From assembly GCA_000384615.1 (NCBI GenBank), contig ARQU01000013.1, positions 1-57,765 on the forward strand: a stretch of DNA of 57,765 nt, in the 5' to 3' direction. Made by a program: the position numbers and the translations under genes. The notes below the pieces were generated by a model. The model made no database searches and was not told the DNA's origin. It saw nothing but the letters and a program-made list of their open reading frames with translations. Positions 17,039-25,971 of the stretch are shown here, piece after piece. Each line of letters starts with the position of its first letter. Positions within the stretch are counted from its first letter, which is position 1. The DNA comes from an alpha proteobacterium SCGC AAA536-G10 (lineage in GTDB: Bacteria; Pseudomonadota; Alphaproteobacteria; Puniceispirillales; Marisalimonadaceae).

Positions 17039-18178
17039 CTAAATCTTGTTCATCCATTTACTAATTACTTCTAAAGGATAGCCTTTCCCATAGGATTGTC
17101 CTACTCCTGCAGTTATCCACCCCCCTACTCTATCAACTATATCACTTGGACATTCAACCGCTCTTAAACGGTCACGCATACTGTGTCTAAAACCATGAAT
17201 TACATAGTCACCTATCAGTTGTTCTTTGAGCCATTTATTTAGAGCTGCACTTGCAGAGTTAGTGTTAGTTTTTATATGGGTGGTGTATCTTGGAAAGGCA
17301 TAAATACTATCATTATTGTTTTCTAATATCCTTTTTGATGCCCACAAAGATGCTCCTACAAGTGGTATACATCTCTCACTAGTTTTAGTCTTTAATGTTC
17401 TCCAAGGATGAGGTTTTAAATCAATATATGGAATTTTGTTATCATAATTTATATCGGATTTAAGTAATCCTACTACTTCCCCTAACCTCATACCAGTATC
17501 ACTGACAAGAGCTAATATCCAACGCATCTCATCATCTTTTTCTTTACACAGATTTTGAATTAATTTGATTTTATCTATAGGCAAAGGTTTACGAGATACA
17601 ATTGAATTATCTTTAGGAAAATAAGTTCTAGCAAATCCATTGGAACAATCTAATCCAAGCTCACTTATAGCTATATTTATAATTGACCTAACAGACGAGA
17701 ATACTCTTTTGACGGTATTGATATTCATATTATTTGCTATCAACCAGTCACGAAATTGAGCACCGTCAGATGATGAATATGATTTTAATGATTTATTACC
17801 TAAAACTTTAATTACATATTTAACGTTTCTATTAGCAGTTCTTATGAATGTTTTATCTTTACCAAGACCTTTTAGTTTTAGGTAAAGTTCTAATGCTTCA
17901 GAAATCTTGGGAGTATCATCATTAATAGCATTTTCTAATCTCACTTTATCTACTGCAGGTACATCCATATTCTTAAGACGAATACCAAACCAATAGTCAT
18001 CTAATCTTTGAGTAATTGATTTAGAATATCTAATTGCAGTTGAATCTGAATTAGTCTTCAAACTGAAACATAATCTTTGAATGGAATAATGTTGGGTTAA
18101 ATCTTTAGGGATATGGCGAACATAATAATACTTACTATCACGTTTCATCACATGATTTGTTACGCATTTATTTCTCAT
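17039..18178 (-). CDS. Tyrosine-type site-specific integrase
   Basis: The 379-aa protein has an N-terminal arm-binding part (YYYVRHIPKDL, like DUF6538), a SAM-like core-binding domain at about 105-185 and a catalytic domain. Catalytic residues are Arg231 (TGMRLGEV), a Lys near KTKTSERCIPL, His328 and Arg331 (HGFRHSM), Trp in GGWITAG and Tyr363 (QSYGKGYP). It integrates DNA at the adjacent tRNA-Arg 3' end. It is transcribed away from the tRNA, and both gene ends touch the 78-bp inverted repeat. It looks intact. Confidence 0.95.
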   Translation of the reverse strand: MRNKCVTNHVMKRDSKYYYVRHIPKDLTQHYSIQRLCFSLKTNSDSTAIRYSKSITQRLDDYWFGIRLKNMDVPAVDKVRLENAINDDTPKISEALELYLKLKGLGKDKTFIRTANRNVKYVIKVLGNKSLKSYSSSDGAQFRDWLIANNMNINTVKRVFSSVRSIINIAISELGLDCSNGFARTYFPKDNSIVSRKPLPIDKIKLIQNLCKEKDDEMRWILALVSDTGMRLGEVVGLLKSDINYDNKIPYIDLKPHPWRTLKTKTSERCIPLVGASLWASKRILENNNDSIYAFPRYTTHIKTNTNSASAALNKWLKEQLIGDYVIHGFRHSMRDRLRAVECPSDIVDRVGGWITAGVGQSYGKGYPLEVISKWMNKI

Positions 18179-18180
18179 AA

Positions 18181-18258
18181 TCTTTCACACCAGTTGGCTG
18201 TTACATATAATATGCTTACAGTTCAATTGGTTAGCGGTGGTGTATGGTGCGCTCTGAG
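18181..18258 (-). repeat. 78-bp inverted repeat upstream of integrase, with tRNA-end att core
   Basis: This partner of 16956-17033 includes the last 13 bases of the tRNA-Arg gene with its CCA region and the 65 bp between the tRNA and the integrase start. It contains one TGTGAAAGA copy (18181-18189), 2 bp from the integrase start codon. Integrase binding there could repress its own gene. Confidence 0.9.
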
Positions 18259-18321
18259 GGACTCGAACCCCCAACCTTTTGATTCGAAGTCAAATGCTCT
18301 ATCCAGTTGAGCTAAGAGCGC
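18245..18321 (-). tRNA. tRNA-Arg (anticodon TCG), CCA encoded
   Basis: The minus strand folds as a full cloverleaf: acceptor GCGCTCT/AGAGCGC, D stem GCTC/GAGC, anticodon stem TTTGA/TCAAA around loop CTTCGAA (anticodon TCG, codon CGA), five-base variable loop and a T arm with TTCGAGT. The discriminator A and an encoded CCA (18245-18247) follow. It is 77 nt long including CCA. Its 3' end is the integration target of the island. Confidence 0.95.
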
Positions 18322-18369
18322 ATTTACTCAGATAAAACTTATATATTAAAATATTAATTTAAAAAAGTT

Positions 18370-19788
18370 TTATTGATTACTTAATGTAGGAGGTAGAATG
18401 CCTTCTGGAATAGGACAAACATAAGGATGTTTTTTTATTTGATCATTGAAAGCTTTTTTAGCCTCATTAAGCATGCTGGGTTCATTAATCAAAGTACAAG
18501 CGGTAGAAGCCATAATTTTTGCAGCATGCACCATGCCTTTATGAGCTGCTGGGGATTTACCCTGAGCAACTGTCTGCCAAGTATGAAATGGTGTACCCAC
18601 TGCACATGTCGCCACTCGAGCTTGAACTGTGGGAACGACCCAACTAACGTCTCCTACGTCTGTTGAGCCTATACCACCACTACAGGAGCTATTTAAGGGG
18701 GCTACAAAATCACATAATGGCATATCTAAAGGAGCTTTTCTCCCTATTCTTTGAAAACTGTCTAAAATATCACTCTCTGAAAGTGTGTTTCTAATTCTAT
18801 TAGCAAATTCTTTATCATTTTGATCAAATTTCACAGGACCTAATTTTTCAAATTCATTTTGCATTAATTCTTCTAAAGGCTCATTTCCTAGAAGGTTGGA
18901 TACCCCACTATAAACTTTTTTTTCCACGCTAGTTTCGGTCATTAAGGCGGCACCGTCAGCAATTTTGTAAACTCTTTCAACTAAGGAACGTAATTCTGTT
19001 AAATTTGATGCTCTTATCAAATGCCTAATAGTAACTTTGGCCTGAACTACATTAGCTGCATTACCTCCAGCATCCATATATGCATAATGAATTCTGGCAG
19101 AATCTGGCATATGCTCTCTCATATAATTAACACCTATATTCATTAGTTCTACAGCATCTAATGCGCTTCTACCTAAGTGAGGAGCAGTAGCAGCATGAGC
19201 AGCTTTACCTATAAAAGTAAAATCAACTCTAGAATTAGCTAAAGATATGGGTTTGTTAACAGAATTGAAGGTAGCTGGATGCCAACATATTGCTGTATCA
19301 ATATTATTAAACCAACCATCTCTAGACATATATGTTTTTGCAGCCCCTCCTTCTTCTGCAGGACAACCATAATATCTAATCCTAGCTTCAATATTATTTT
19401 TTTCTAACCAATCTTTGACAGCACTTGCCGCTAAAAGAGAAGCCGCTCCAAGTAAATTATGTCCACAACCATGTCCATTTTTACTGTTTTTGATTGGCTT
19501 GTATTCTGCAACTCCTGCTTCCTGACTCAATCCTGGCAGTGCGTCAAATTCACCTAAAATAGCTATAGTTGGTCCTGTGTCACCATATTCACCCATTACA
19601 GCAGTAGGCATATTACAAATACCTTTTGAAATTTTAAATCCCTCTTTTTCTAACATTTTTGTATGTTCTGAAACTGATTTAAACTCCTTATACAAAATCT
19701 CAGGAGCATCAAATACACGATCAGAAAAATTTATATACTCCTCCTTTTTATCATCTACTAATTGCCAAACTTCTTCTTGGTTACTCAT
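18370..19788 (-). CDS. AbgB-like M20 amidohydrolase
   Basis: This 472-aa M20D metallopeptidase has the metal-binding motifs GEFDALPGL, GHGCGHN and AEEGGAAK and the dimerisation-domain motif GKAAHAA. The layout matches p-aminobenzoyl-glutamate hydrolase subunit B and related cytoplasmic aminoacylases. It is the last gene of a minus-strand operon that starts with a peptide-type solute-binding protein. The cytoplasmic hydrolase probably cleaves the amide or short peptide brought in by that transporter. It has no signal peptide. The exact substrate cannot be read. Confidence 0.85.
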   Translation of the reverse strand: MSNQEEVWQLVDDKKEEYINFSDRVFDAPEILYKEFKSVSEHTKMLEKEGFKISKGICNMPTAVMGEYGDTGPTIAILGEFDALPGLSQEAGVAEYKPIKNSKNGHGCGHNLLGAASLLAASAVKDWLEKNNIEARIRYYGCPAEEGGAAKTYMSRDGWFNNIDTAICWHPATFNSVNKPISLANSRVDFTFIGKAAHAATAPHLGRSALDAVELMNIGVNYMREHMPDSARIHYAYMDAGGNAANVVQAKVTIRHLIRASNLTELRSLVERVYKIADGAALMTETSVEKKVYSGVSNLLGNEPLEELMQNEFEKLGPVKFDQNDKEFANRIRNTLSESDILDSFQRIGRKAPLDMPLCDFVAPLNSSCSGGIGSTDVGDVSWVVPTVQARVATCAVGTPFHTWQTVAQGKSPAAHKGMVHAAKIMASTACTLINEPSMLNEAKKAFNDQIKKHPYVCPIPEGILPPTLSNQ

Positions 19789-19815
19789 TTTATTGCTTTC
19801 TTATTTTTTTATTTT

Positions 19816-21420
19816 TTAATTACTTAATAGTTTTTCAATAGAAGGACTAGATTTTAATAAATCTATCGTGTAAGAATTAATGGGATTATTAAAAACTTCT
19901 ACTACATTACCTTCTTCCAATATTTCTCCAGATTTCATAACAATTACTCTATCAGCTAAATCTTTTACAACTGGTAAATCATGAGCTATAAATATATATG
20001 AAAGTGAAAATTCATTTCTTAGATCTTTCAATAATTTTATTATTTGTGCTTGAATGGAAACATCAAGTGCAGAAACAGCTTCATCACATATAATAATTTC
20101 TGGATTAAGAGCCAATGCTCTAGCAATAGCTATTCTTTGTCTTTGCCCGCCTGAAAATTCATGAGGATATTTTTTTGAATCACTTGGCTGTAGCCCTACA
20201 CTAGTTAATAATTCAGATATCCTTGCCTGATGAAGGTTTTTATCAAGAAAATCCGAATGAATTATCCAAGGTTCTGAAATAATATCAAAAACATTCATAG
20301 TTGGATTAAGGGATGCATATGGGTCTTGAAATACAATTTGAACTTTTCTTCTGAAATTAAATAATTCTTTTTTATCAAAATCAAAAATATTACGTCCATG
20401 ATATAGAATACTACCACTTGAGGGCTCAATTAATCTTAGTATTAGGTTAGAAATTGTAGTTTTACCAGACCCAGATTCACCAACAATTCCAACAATCTCA
20501 TCACGAAAAAGTTTAAAATTTACATTATTACAAGCTATAGTGTCATAAGACTTAGAAATATTTTTAATTTCTAATATTGGGTTAGTTTCGATATTATCAT
20601 TTCTTTTGTGTCTTTGATAAAATTTACCAGGAATGGAGTTCATCAATTCTTTTGTATATGTATGTTTTGGTTTAATAAATACATCTTTCAAACTACCTTT
20701 TTCTACTATTTTACCATTCTTTAGTACAATCACTTTATCTGCCACTTCTGCAGCAATACCTAGGTCGTGTGTAATGAGTATTAAACCCATGTTTCTTTCA
20801 TCTCGAAGTTCAGCTAACAATTCTAATATTTTTGCCTGAATTGTCACATCAAGTGCTGTTGTAGGCTCGTCAGCAATAATTATATCTGGTTCTAATGCAA
20901 GAGCCATTGCAATCATAACCCTCTGCCTTTGACCTCCAGAAAACTGATGCGGATAATCTTTTGCTCTTTTATGAGGATTAGATATTTTTACTCGATCTAA
21001 TAACTTGATTGCTTTGTCCCAACTTTCTTTTTTTGTAAAATTTTTATGAACCTCAAAACATTCTGCTATTTGTGCTCCTACAGTAAAAACTGGATTAAGA
21101 TGTGATAATGTGTCTTGAAAAATTATAGCAATTTTGTTTCCCATTAATTCTCTTTTATCTGTCTCAGAGAGTTTTAATATATCTTGTTTATTTAAAAAAA
21201 TTTCTCCACTTTTAATTCTGCCAGGCGGACATGTTAAAATACCCATAATGACAGAAGCAGTAACGCTTTTACCAGAACCACTTTCTCCAATTATTGCTAA
21301 CGTTTGCCCCTTATTTAATTCAAAATCTATACCCTGCACTGCATTTATAGATCCTTCCACAGTATCAAAAGAAACTGCTAAATTAGAAACCTTTAATAAT
21401 GAGTTTACATTATTACTCAT
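19816..21420 (-). CDS. Fused dipeptide-type ABC transporter ATPase (two domains)
   Basis: The start at 21420 has GGAG six bases upstream and overlaps the permease stop as ATGAGTAA; an earlier ATG at 21432 lacks this support. The 534-aa protein has two ATPase domains, each with Walker A (GESGSGKS, GESGSGKT), signature (FSGGQRQR) and Walker B (IIADEPTTALD, IICDEAVSALD). It fuses the DppD- and DppF-like halves, as in GsiA. It powers uptake of peptides or related amides through the two downstream-named permeases. Confidence 0.9.
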   Translation of the reverse strand: MSNNVNSLLKVSNLAVSFDTVEGSINAVQGIDFELNKGQTLAIIGESGSGKSVTASVIMGILTCPPGRIKSGEIFLNKQDILKLSETDKRELMGNKIAIIFQDTLSHLNPVFTVGAQIAECFEVHKNFTKKESWDKAIKLLDRVKISNPHKRAKDYPHQFSGGQRQRVMIAMALALEPDIIIADEPTTALDVTIQAKILELLAELRDERNMGLILITHDLGIAAEVADKVIVLKNGKIVEKGSLKDVFIKPKHTYTKELMNSIPGKFYQRHKRNDNIETNPILEIKNISKSYDTIACNNVNFKLFRDEIVGIVGESGSGKTTISNLILRLIEPSSGSILYHGRNIFDFDKKELFNFRRKVQIVFQDPYASLNPTMNVFDIISEPWIIHSDFLDKNLHQARISELLTSVGLQPSDSKKYPHEFSGGQRQRIAIARALALNPEIIICDEAVSALDVSIQAQIIKLLKDLRNEFSLSYIFIAHDLPVVKDLADRVIVMKSGEILEEGNVVEVFNNPINSYTIDLLKSSPSIEKLLSN

Positions 21421-22327
21421 TTTTATCTCCAATATTTTCTAAACGCCATCTTTGCCTAGGATCTAATACAATTCTTAACCACGAAGATAATAAATTTAGT
21501 GATAAGGCAACCAACATTATTATTAAACCTGGGAAAAAAGCTAGCCACCAAGCCAATTGGAGATAATTTCTACCCTGGGCGACCATTAGGCCCCATGTAA
21601 CTTCTGGAGGTTGTATTCCAACACCAAGAAAACTTAAAGCAGATTCACCTAACATAACAAAAGCAAAATCCAATGTAGCTATAGTTATCAAAGTTGGAAT
21701 AGTTAATGGCGCTATGTGTTTGAAAATAATTCTTGAATTTGAGGCTCCCATAGATATTGCAGCCGAAACAAACAATCTCTCTCTTATTTCCAGAACCTCA
21801 GCTCTTGCTGTCCTCATATATATAGGCATTCTTGTGAATGCAAGAACTAAAACTAAATTAAATAACCCTGGATCAAACATATATAACACGATTACAGCTA
21901 ATAAAAGTGATGGAAAACTCATAATAATGTCAGCTATTCTCATTATTAAGTTTCCTATTTTACCTCCAAAATAGCCCGAAATTAACCCTAATGCGCCTCC
22001 CAAAGTCATAGATAATATGACAGCACTACCAGCTATAAACATAGTATTTTGAGTTGCAATTATTAGTCTAGCAATCATACTTCTACCAAGGGCATCCGCG
22101 CCAAAAAAATACATAAAATTGTGATCAAAAGAAAAAGGTTCTAAATTTCTAAGTCTTAAGTTCATTTTTGTAAAAGAATCATTAATTAAAGAAGGTCCAA
22201 ATAAAGCTAAAAAAACCATAAAAGTTAAGAAAACGATTGATATCAAAGCTAATTGATCATTAAGAAACATTGAAAAGATCTGTTTAAATTTATTATAATA
22301 TACTTTTTTTTGAAAAATTAGTTGCAT
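21413..22327 (-). CDS. Peptide ABC transporter permease (DppC-like)
   Basis: The 304-aa membrane protein has an N-terminal helix, about five further helices and the permease loop motif with a conserved Gly (ISMGASNSRIIFKHIAPL). This is the BPD_transp_1 fold of the DppC/OppC group, including its N-terminal extension. It forms the channel with the DppB-like partner encoded 1 nt upstream. Its end overlaps the ATPase start. Confidence 0.9.
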   Translation of the reverse strand: MQLIFQKKVYYNKFKQIFSMFLNDQLALISIVFLTFMVFLALFGPSLINDSFTKMNLRLRNLEPFSFDHNFMYFFGADALGRSMIARLIIATQNTMFIAGSAVILSMTLGGALGLISGYFGGKIGNLIMRIADIIMSFPSLLLAVIVLYMFDPGLFNLVLVLAFTRMPIYMRTARAEVLEIRERLFVSAAISMGASNSRIIFKHIAPLTIPTLITIATLDFAFVMLGESALSFLGVGIQPPEVTWGLMVAQGRNYLQLAWWLAFFPGLIIMLVALSLNLLSSWLRIVLDPRQRWRLENIGDKNE

Positions 22328-22328
22328 G

Positions 22329-23246
22329 CTATTTATGCCTTATTCTTGGATCAAGAATTGCGTAAGCAATATCAATTATAATATTAATTGATAAAATAAC
22401 TATAGCAGTTACTAAAATTGAAGCCTGAACTACCGCAAAATCTCTTTGCATAATAGAATCGATCATTAGTTTACCTATTCCAGGCCATCCAAATATCGTC
22501 TCAACAATAACAGCCCCATTTGCAATTGCAGCAGCTTGATCACCTGCAACGGTAATAACAGGTAGCAAACCATTTCTAAGTGCGTGCTTAAAAATAACTT
22601 TTTTTTCTTTAACACCTTTAGCTCTTGCTGTTTTAACAAAGTCTGAACTTAGAGCAGTAATCATTGATCCTCTTACAACCTGTACCAAAAGACCCAATGG
22701 CCTTATTACTAAAATGCCAATTGGCATTATCCAATATGGTAATCCTCCTACTCCAGATGTTGGCAACCAACCAAGTGAGACAGAAAAAATCAAAATTGCA
22801 GTTATTGCTATCCAAAAATCTGGTGCACTTGCAGCAGTAAGTGAAACCACTCTTGAAATTCTATCAAAAAGACCATTAGGCTTATATGCTGCTAATGAAC
22901 CAATTAATATGGCACCTAATAAAGCAAAGGTCATTGCTACAGCTGCCAAAGAAAGGGTAACTGGAATGGCTTCTAAAACGATATCAATTGCAGGTCTTTC
23001 TTTTCTTAATGAATAACCAAGATCACCCTCTGACAAATCTTCTAAAAATCTACCAAATTGAATATAAATGGGATCATTAAAACCATGTTTTTCAGAAAAT
23101 TCTTTTCTAACTTCTACAGGTGCATCGATAGGTAGGTATAAATGTCCTGGGTCACCAGTAAGACGGGCAAGAAAAAAAACCATTACAAAAAGTCCAGTAA
23201 TAGCCAACAAACTTGATAATATTCGTTTAGATAAATATTTTCTCAT
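22329..23246 (-). CDS. Peptide ABC transporter permease (DppB-like)
   Basis: The 305-aa protein has an N-terminal helix (LLAITGLFVMVFFLARLTGDP), a loop resembling the DppB family and the EAA-type motif TARAKGVKEKKVIFKHALRN, followed by GWPGIG and the closing LDPRIR. About six membrane helices are visible. It pairs with the DppC-like permease. The gene follows a strong hairpin after the solute-binding gene, consistent with lower expression of membrane parts than of the binding protein. Confidence 0.9.
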   Translation of the reverse strand: MRKYLSKRILSSLLAITGLFVMVFFLARLTGDPGHLYLPIDAPVEVRKEFSEKHGFNDPIYIQFGRFLEDLSEGDLGYSLRKERPAIDIVLEAIPVTLSLAAVAMTFALLGAILIGSLAAYKPNGLFDRISRVVSLTAASAPDFWIAITAILIFSVSLGWLPTSGVGGLPYWIMPIGILVIRPLGLLVQVVRGSMITALSSDFVKTARAKGVKEKKVIFKHALRNGLLPVITVAGDQAAAIANGAVIVETIFGWPGIGKLMIDSIMQRDFAVVQASILVTAIVILSINIIIDIAYAILDPRIRHK

Positions 23247-23271
23247 ATAAAAACATTAAATTAGATTTTAA

Positions 23272-23301
23272 ATTCCAACCAGAAATTATTCTGGTTGGAA
23301 T
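23272..23301 (-). terminator. 13-bp intercistronic hairpin after the solute-binding gene
   Basis: A perfect stem (attccaaccagaa paired with ttctggttggaat) surrounds a 4-nt loop, between the solute-binding gene stop (23315) and the permease start (23246). No clear T-run follows on the minus strand. It fits an mRNA-stabilising or partial-attenuation hairpin better than a full terminator. On the plus strand it is followed by ttttt. Confidence 0.6.
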
Positions 23302-23314
23302 AGTATTTTTGAGT

Positions 23315-24835
23315 TTAATTAAATTTAACCTGAGAAATCTGAATTTCACTATTTGTTGAAATAGTTGGTGTAAATTTAATTCTTGGGTTTACACGTGAAA
23401 ATCCTACCATATGAAACATTTGAACATCTGGGATAATTTCTTCATGTAGTTTCTTTTGAGCCTTACGCCACGTATCCCTTCTCTTGTCACCTATTGCTGC
23501 AGTTGCCTCTGTTATCCAAGCATCTACTTGTTTATCACATGTTGTAGATTGAGCTCCTTTACACGCATACTTATTAAACATTGAGAAAACAGCGTCACCA
23601 TTGTTATTATCGTGTTGGCTTTGCTGTAACGCTGGCCCTCTATCTTCAGCATATGGCCTACTTAAAAAATTCAACCAACCAGCTGTTTCCATCATCTTTA
23701 TTTTTATATTAAAGCCTACCTCTGTTAGCATAGCATGCATAGCTTCCATTGCTTCTGTAGAATTAGGATAAATTCCAAGCCTTCCAATCAAAACAATTTC
23801 TTTATCAACTGGAACACCATCTGCTTTAGCTGCCTTTACTAATTTTTTAGCTTCAGCTGGATTATAAGGCCAAGGTTTCAAGGTTGGATTATGCCCATTA
23901 ATACTTGGCACAACAATCTGGGTCATCTTTACAACACCTTCTGGAAAAATTGTACCAGTAAGGCCGTCCAAATCGATAGCTAAATTCATTGCCTTTCTGA
24001 CTCTAATATCATTCAATGGAGCCCTAGTCATATCAATCCTTAACCTAGAAGTTTCTGAGTTAAAGTAGCTAAAGTCCATCTTTGGGTCATTCGCATCTTG
24101 AACACCAATGCTGGCTGCAATATCAGCTTCACCAGTTTTAACCATTGCAGCTCGAACCGCAGATTCATTTCTCCAAACATACTTTGCATTTTCAACCTCT
24201 GGTTTATCACCCCAATATCCATTAAATCTTTTTAAAGTGACAGACTGACCTGGTGTCCAAGTATTAAAAAGATATGGACCTGTGCCTTTAGGATCACGTA
24301 CACCTTTTGCTTCTTGAGTATTTGGACTTACTACCGTCATTGTACCCATCATAGCTGGCATTATAGGTTGCGGTGTTTCTGTTTTAATAGAAATAGTATG
24401 ACTTCCTGTTGCAGTCGCTGTTAATTTTATGTTACCAAAAAACTTAGTTCTAATCTCACAATCATACTTAGGATTTAAAGCACGATTTATTGACTTCACA
24501 ACAGCTTTAGCGTTCAGATCCTCGCCATCATGAAATTTAATTCCTTTACGAATATTAAATTCCCAAGTGAGATTATCTGTCTGTTTCCAAGAAGTAGCTA
24601 ATCTTGGAGTTACCGAACCATCGGCTGGATTTATTTCCGTAAGGGTTTCAGTTACATTTTGTTTAACAATTTTTCCAACTACTGATCTTGTTGCTTCACA
24701 AGGATCAACAATATCTGGCTCTTCAGCAATTACAATTGTTATATCTTTTCCAGCAGAGTAAGCCGGAGAAAGCAAGCTACCAAATGCCAAAATAGCGGCA
24801 GATGAAATAGCAAGTGATAAACTTTTAATTTTCAT
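23315..24835 (-). CDS. Peptide-type periplasmic solute-binding protein (SBP_bac_5)
   Basis: The 506-aa protein has a signal peptide (ILAFGSLLSPAYSA) and the SBP_bac_5 landmarks TSWKQTDNLTWEFNIRKGIK, FHDGEDLNAKAV and GTGPYLF. It captures dipeptides or related amides in the periplasm for the ABC permease encoded downstream. A strong Shine-Dalgarno (GGGAGGAAAT) precedes the ATG. It is followed by the hairpin at 23272-23301. Confidence 0.9.
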   Translation of the reverse strand: MKIKSLSLAISSAAILAFGSLLSPAYSAGKDITIVIAEEPDIVDPCEATRSVVGKIVKQNVTETLTEINPADGSVTPRLATSWKQTDNLTWEFNIRKGIKFHDGEDLNAKAVVKSINRALNPKYDCEIRTKFFGNIKLTATATGSHTISIKTETPQPIMPAMMGTMTVVSPNTQEAKGVRDPKGTGPYLFNTWTPGQSVTLKRFNGYWGDKPEVENAKYVWRNESAVRAAMVKTGEADIAASIGVQDANDPKMDFSYFNSETSRLRIDMTRAPLNDIRVRKAMNLAIDLDGLTGTIFPEGVVKMTQIVVPSINGHNPTLKPWPYNPAEAKKLVKAAKADGVPVDKEIVLIGRLGIYPNSTEAMEAMHAMLTEVGFNIKIKMMETAGWLNFLSRPYAEDRGPALQQSQHDNNNGDAVFSMFNKYACKGAQSTTCDKQVDAWITEATAAIGDKRRDTWRKAQKKLHEEIIPDVQMFHMVGFSRVNPRIKFTPTISTNSEIQISQVKFN

Positions 24836-24878
24836 AATTTATTTCCTCCCAAAGTTTATTTATTAACATTAAATTCAA
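24825..24878 (-). CDS. Possible 17-codon leader peptide overlapping the binding-protein start
   Basis: On the minus strand AAAGGAGGAAAA at about 24885-24896 is followed seven bases later by a TTG. An ATG three codons on continues the same frame. The frame (ending KLWEEINYEN) stops 11 bp inside the solute-binding gene. A good ribosome-binding site with no other gene to serve is the only evidence. Confidence 0.2.
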   Translation of the reverse strand: MNLMLINKLWEEINYEN

Positions 24879-24917
24879 AAATTTTCCTCCTTTCTTTACA
24901 TAATTAAAGTTACAATT

Positions 24918-25910
24918 TTAATTAAATACTCTTTCTAATTTTTGAAGAGTTTTTAAATGTTTAGGCTTCGGCTTGTCACCAAAACTATATGGCCAATTCG
25001 TATAAGAAACTTCTCCTACATAAATACTTCCTTTAGTGTCAACCGCTAAACCGTGTGGAGCTAAAAATTGGCCTTGTTCAAAACCTGGACCATTTTCGCC
25101 TCCTAAGCGGCTGATTAAATTTCCATTATTGTCTAATATGCTCAATCTAGGACCTAAATTTTGATATTTTCTATTTACTAAAAGACCAGGGCCAAGCTCT
25201 CCTACAATACAAACTGGACATTTTCCTCTAGGCATAAATAAACCACAAGGCCGATGAAGATTATTCCACTGGGTTTCATATTTACCTTCAGTATTAAAGA
25301 CCTGAATTCTATGATTTTCTCTGTCAGCAACATAAATCCAGCCATCATCATCTGCAACGATATTATGAACTAGATTAAATTGACCAGGACCTGAACCAGG
25401 TTCACCAAAGGTTTTGATTAATTTTCCATCTGGTGAATATTTATGAACACATGCATTTCCATAACCATCAGATACAAAAATATTATTATCTGGACATAAC
25501 GCAGTATGTGTACATCTATGAAATGGAAAGTTTGACATGAATTCAGCAGGATTTCCTGGAACACCAATTTGAAAAATTAAATTGCCTTCAGGACTAATCT
25601 TTTTTACCGTATGGTCACCATCATCAGTACAATATATGTAATCGTCTGGACCGATGTGAATACCATGAGGTCTAGAAAAAAGATCATCTCCCCAAGATCT
25701 AAGGTAGTTACCGTCAATATCAAAAATAATCATTGGATGTTGTCCACGATTAAATACAAATACCTCATCTTTACTATTTACAGCAACACCAGCCACATCC
25801 ATAAAAGACCAATTTTCTGGAAGTCTGGCCCAATTATCAACAACTTTATATCTATATTCACCATCACCTAGAAAAACTGACAATATAATACCTCCAAGTA
25901 AAATTATCAT
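24918..25910 (-). CDS. NHL-repeat beta-propeller protein
   Basis: The 330-aa protein has an N-terminal hydrophobic anchor or signal (MIILLGGIILSVFLG) followed by about five NHL repeats, for example DVAGVAVNSKDEVFVFNRG, RPHGIHIGPDDYIYCTDDG and NLVHNIVADDDGWIYVADRE. Proteins of this type are often labelled peptidylglycine alpha-amidating lyase-like, but few have been shown to have that activity. A periplasmic scaffold or sugar/peptide-binding role is possible. It sits upstream of the peptide transporter in the same direction and may share its substrate. Confidence 0.75.
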   Translation of the reverse strand: MIILLGGIILSVFLGDGEYRYKVVDNWARLPENWSFMDVAGVAVNSKDEVFVFNRGQHPMIIFDIDGNYLRSWGDDLFSRPHGIHIGPDDYIYCTDDGDHTVKKISPEGNLIFQIGVPGNPAEFMSNFPFHRCTHTALCPDNNIFVSDGYGNACVHKYSPDGKLIKTFGEPGSGPGQFNLVHNIVADDDGWIYVADRENHRIQVFNTEGKYETQWNNLHRPCGLFMPRGKCPVCIVGELGPGLLVNRKYQNLGPRLSILDNNGNLISRLGGENGPGFEQGQFLAPHGLAVDTKGSIYVGEVSYTNWPYSFGDKPKPKHLKTLQKLERVFN

Positions 25911-25971
25911 GTTAAAGAAAAGAATTGTCCATATTTAAATATTGGTTATTGATACTATAATTGTATCGAAG

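Larger units (their letters stand above)
1..18258. mobile_element. Integrative island at tRNA-Arg carrying caspase/trypsin cargo
   Basis: The outer limits are two same-orientation copies of the 13-bp 3' end of a tRNA-Arg gene, at 1-13 and 18246-18258. A tyrosine integrase sits next to the tRNA. This is the standard layout of a tRNA-targeting island. The cargo is four exported caspase-fold proteins, a trypsin-like protease, lipoproteins and a palm-polymerase-like protein. A third, inverted copy of the att core lies inside at 16956-16968, which is not standard. The left flank is not visible because the window begins exactly at the repeat. The left limit is therefore inferred from the repeat alone, and an assembly break at the repeat is possible. 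Confidence 0.7.

Noticed and set aside
18113-18310. Plus-strand 65-aa frame across the tRNA-Arg
   Set aside because: It reads antisense over the tRNA and integrase start; the typical LRDSNPQPFDSKSNALSS string is a known tRNA artefact.
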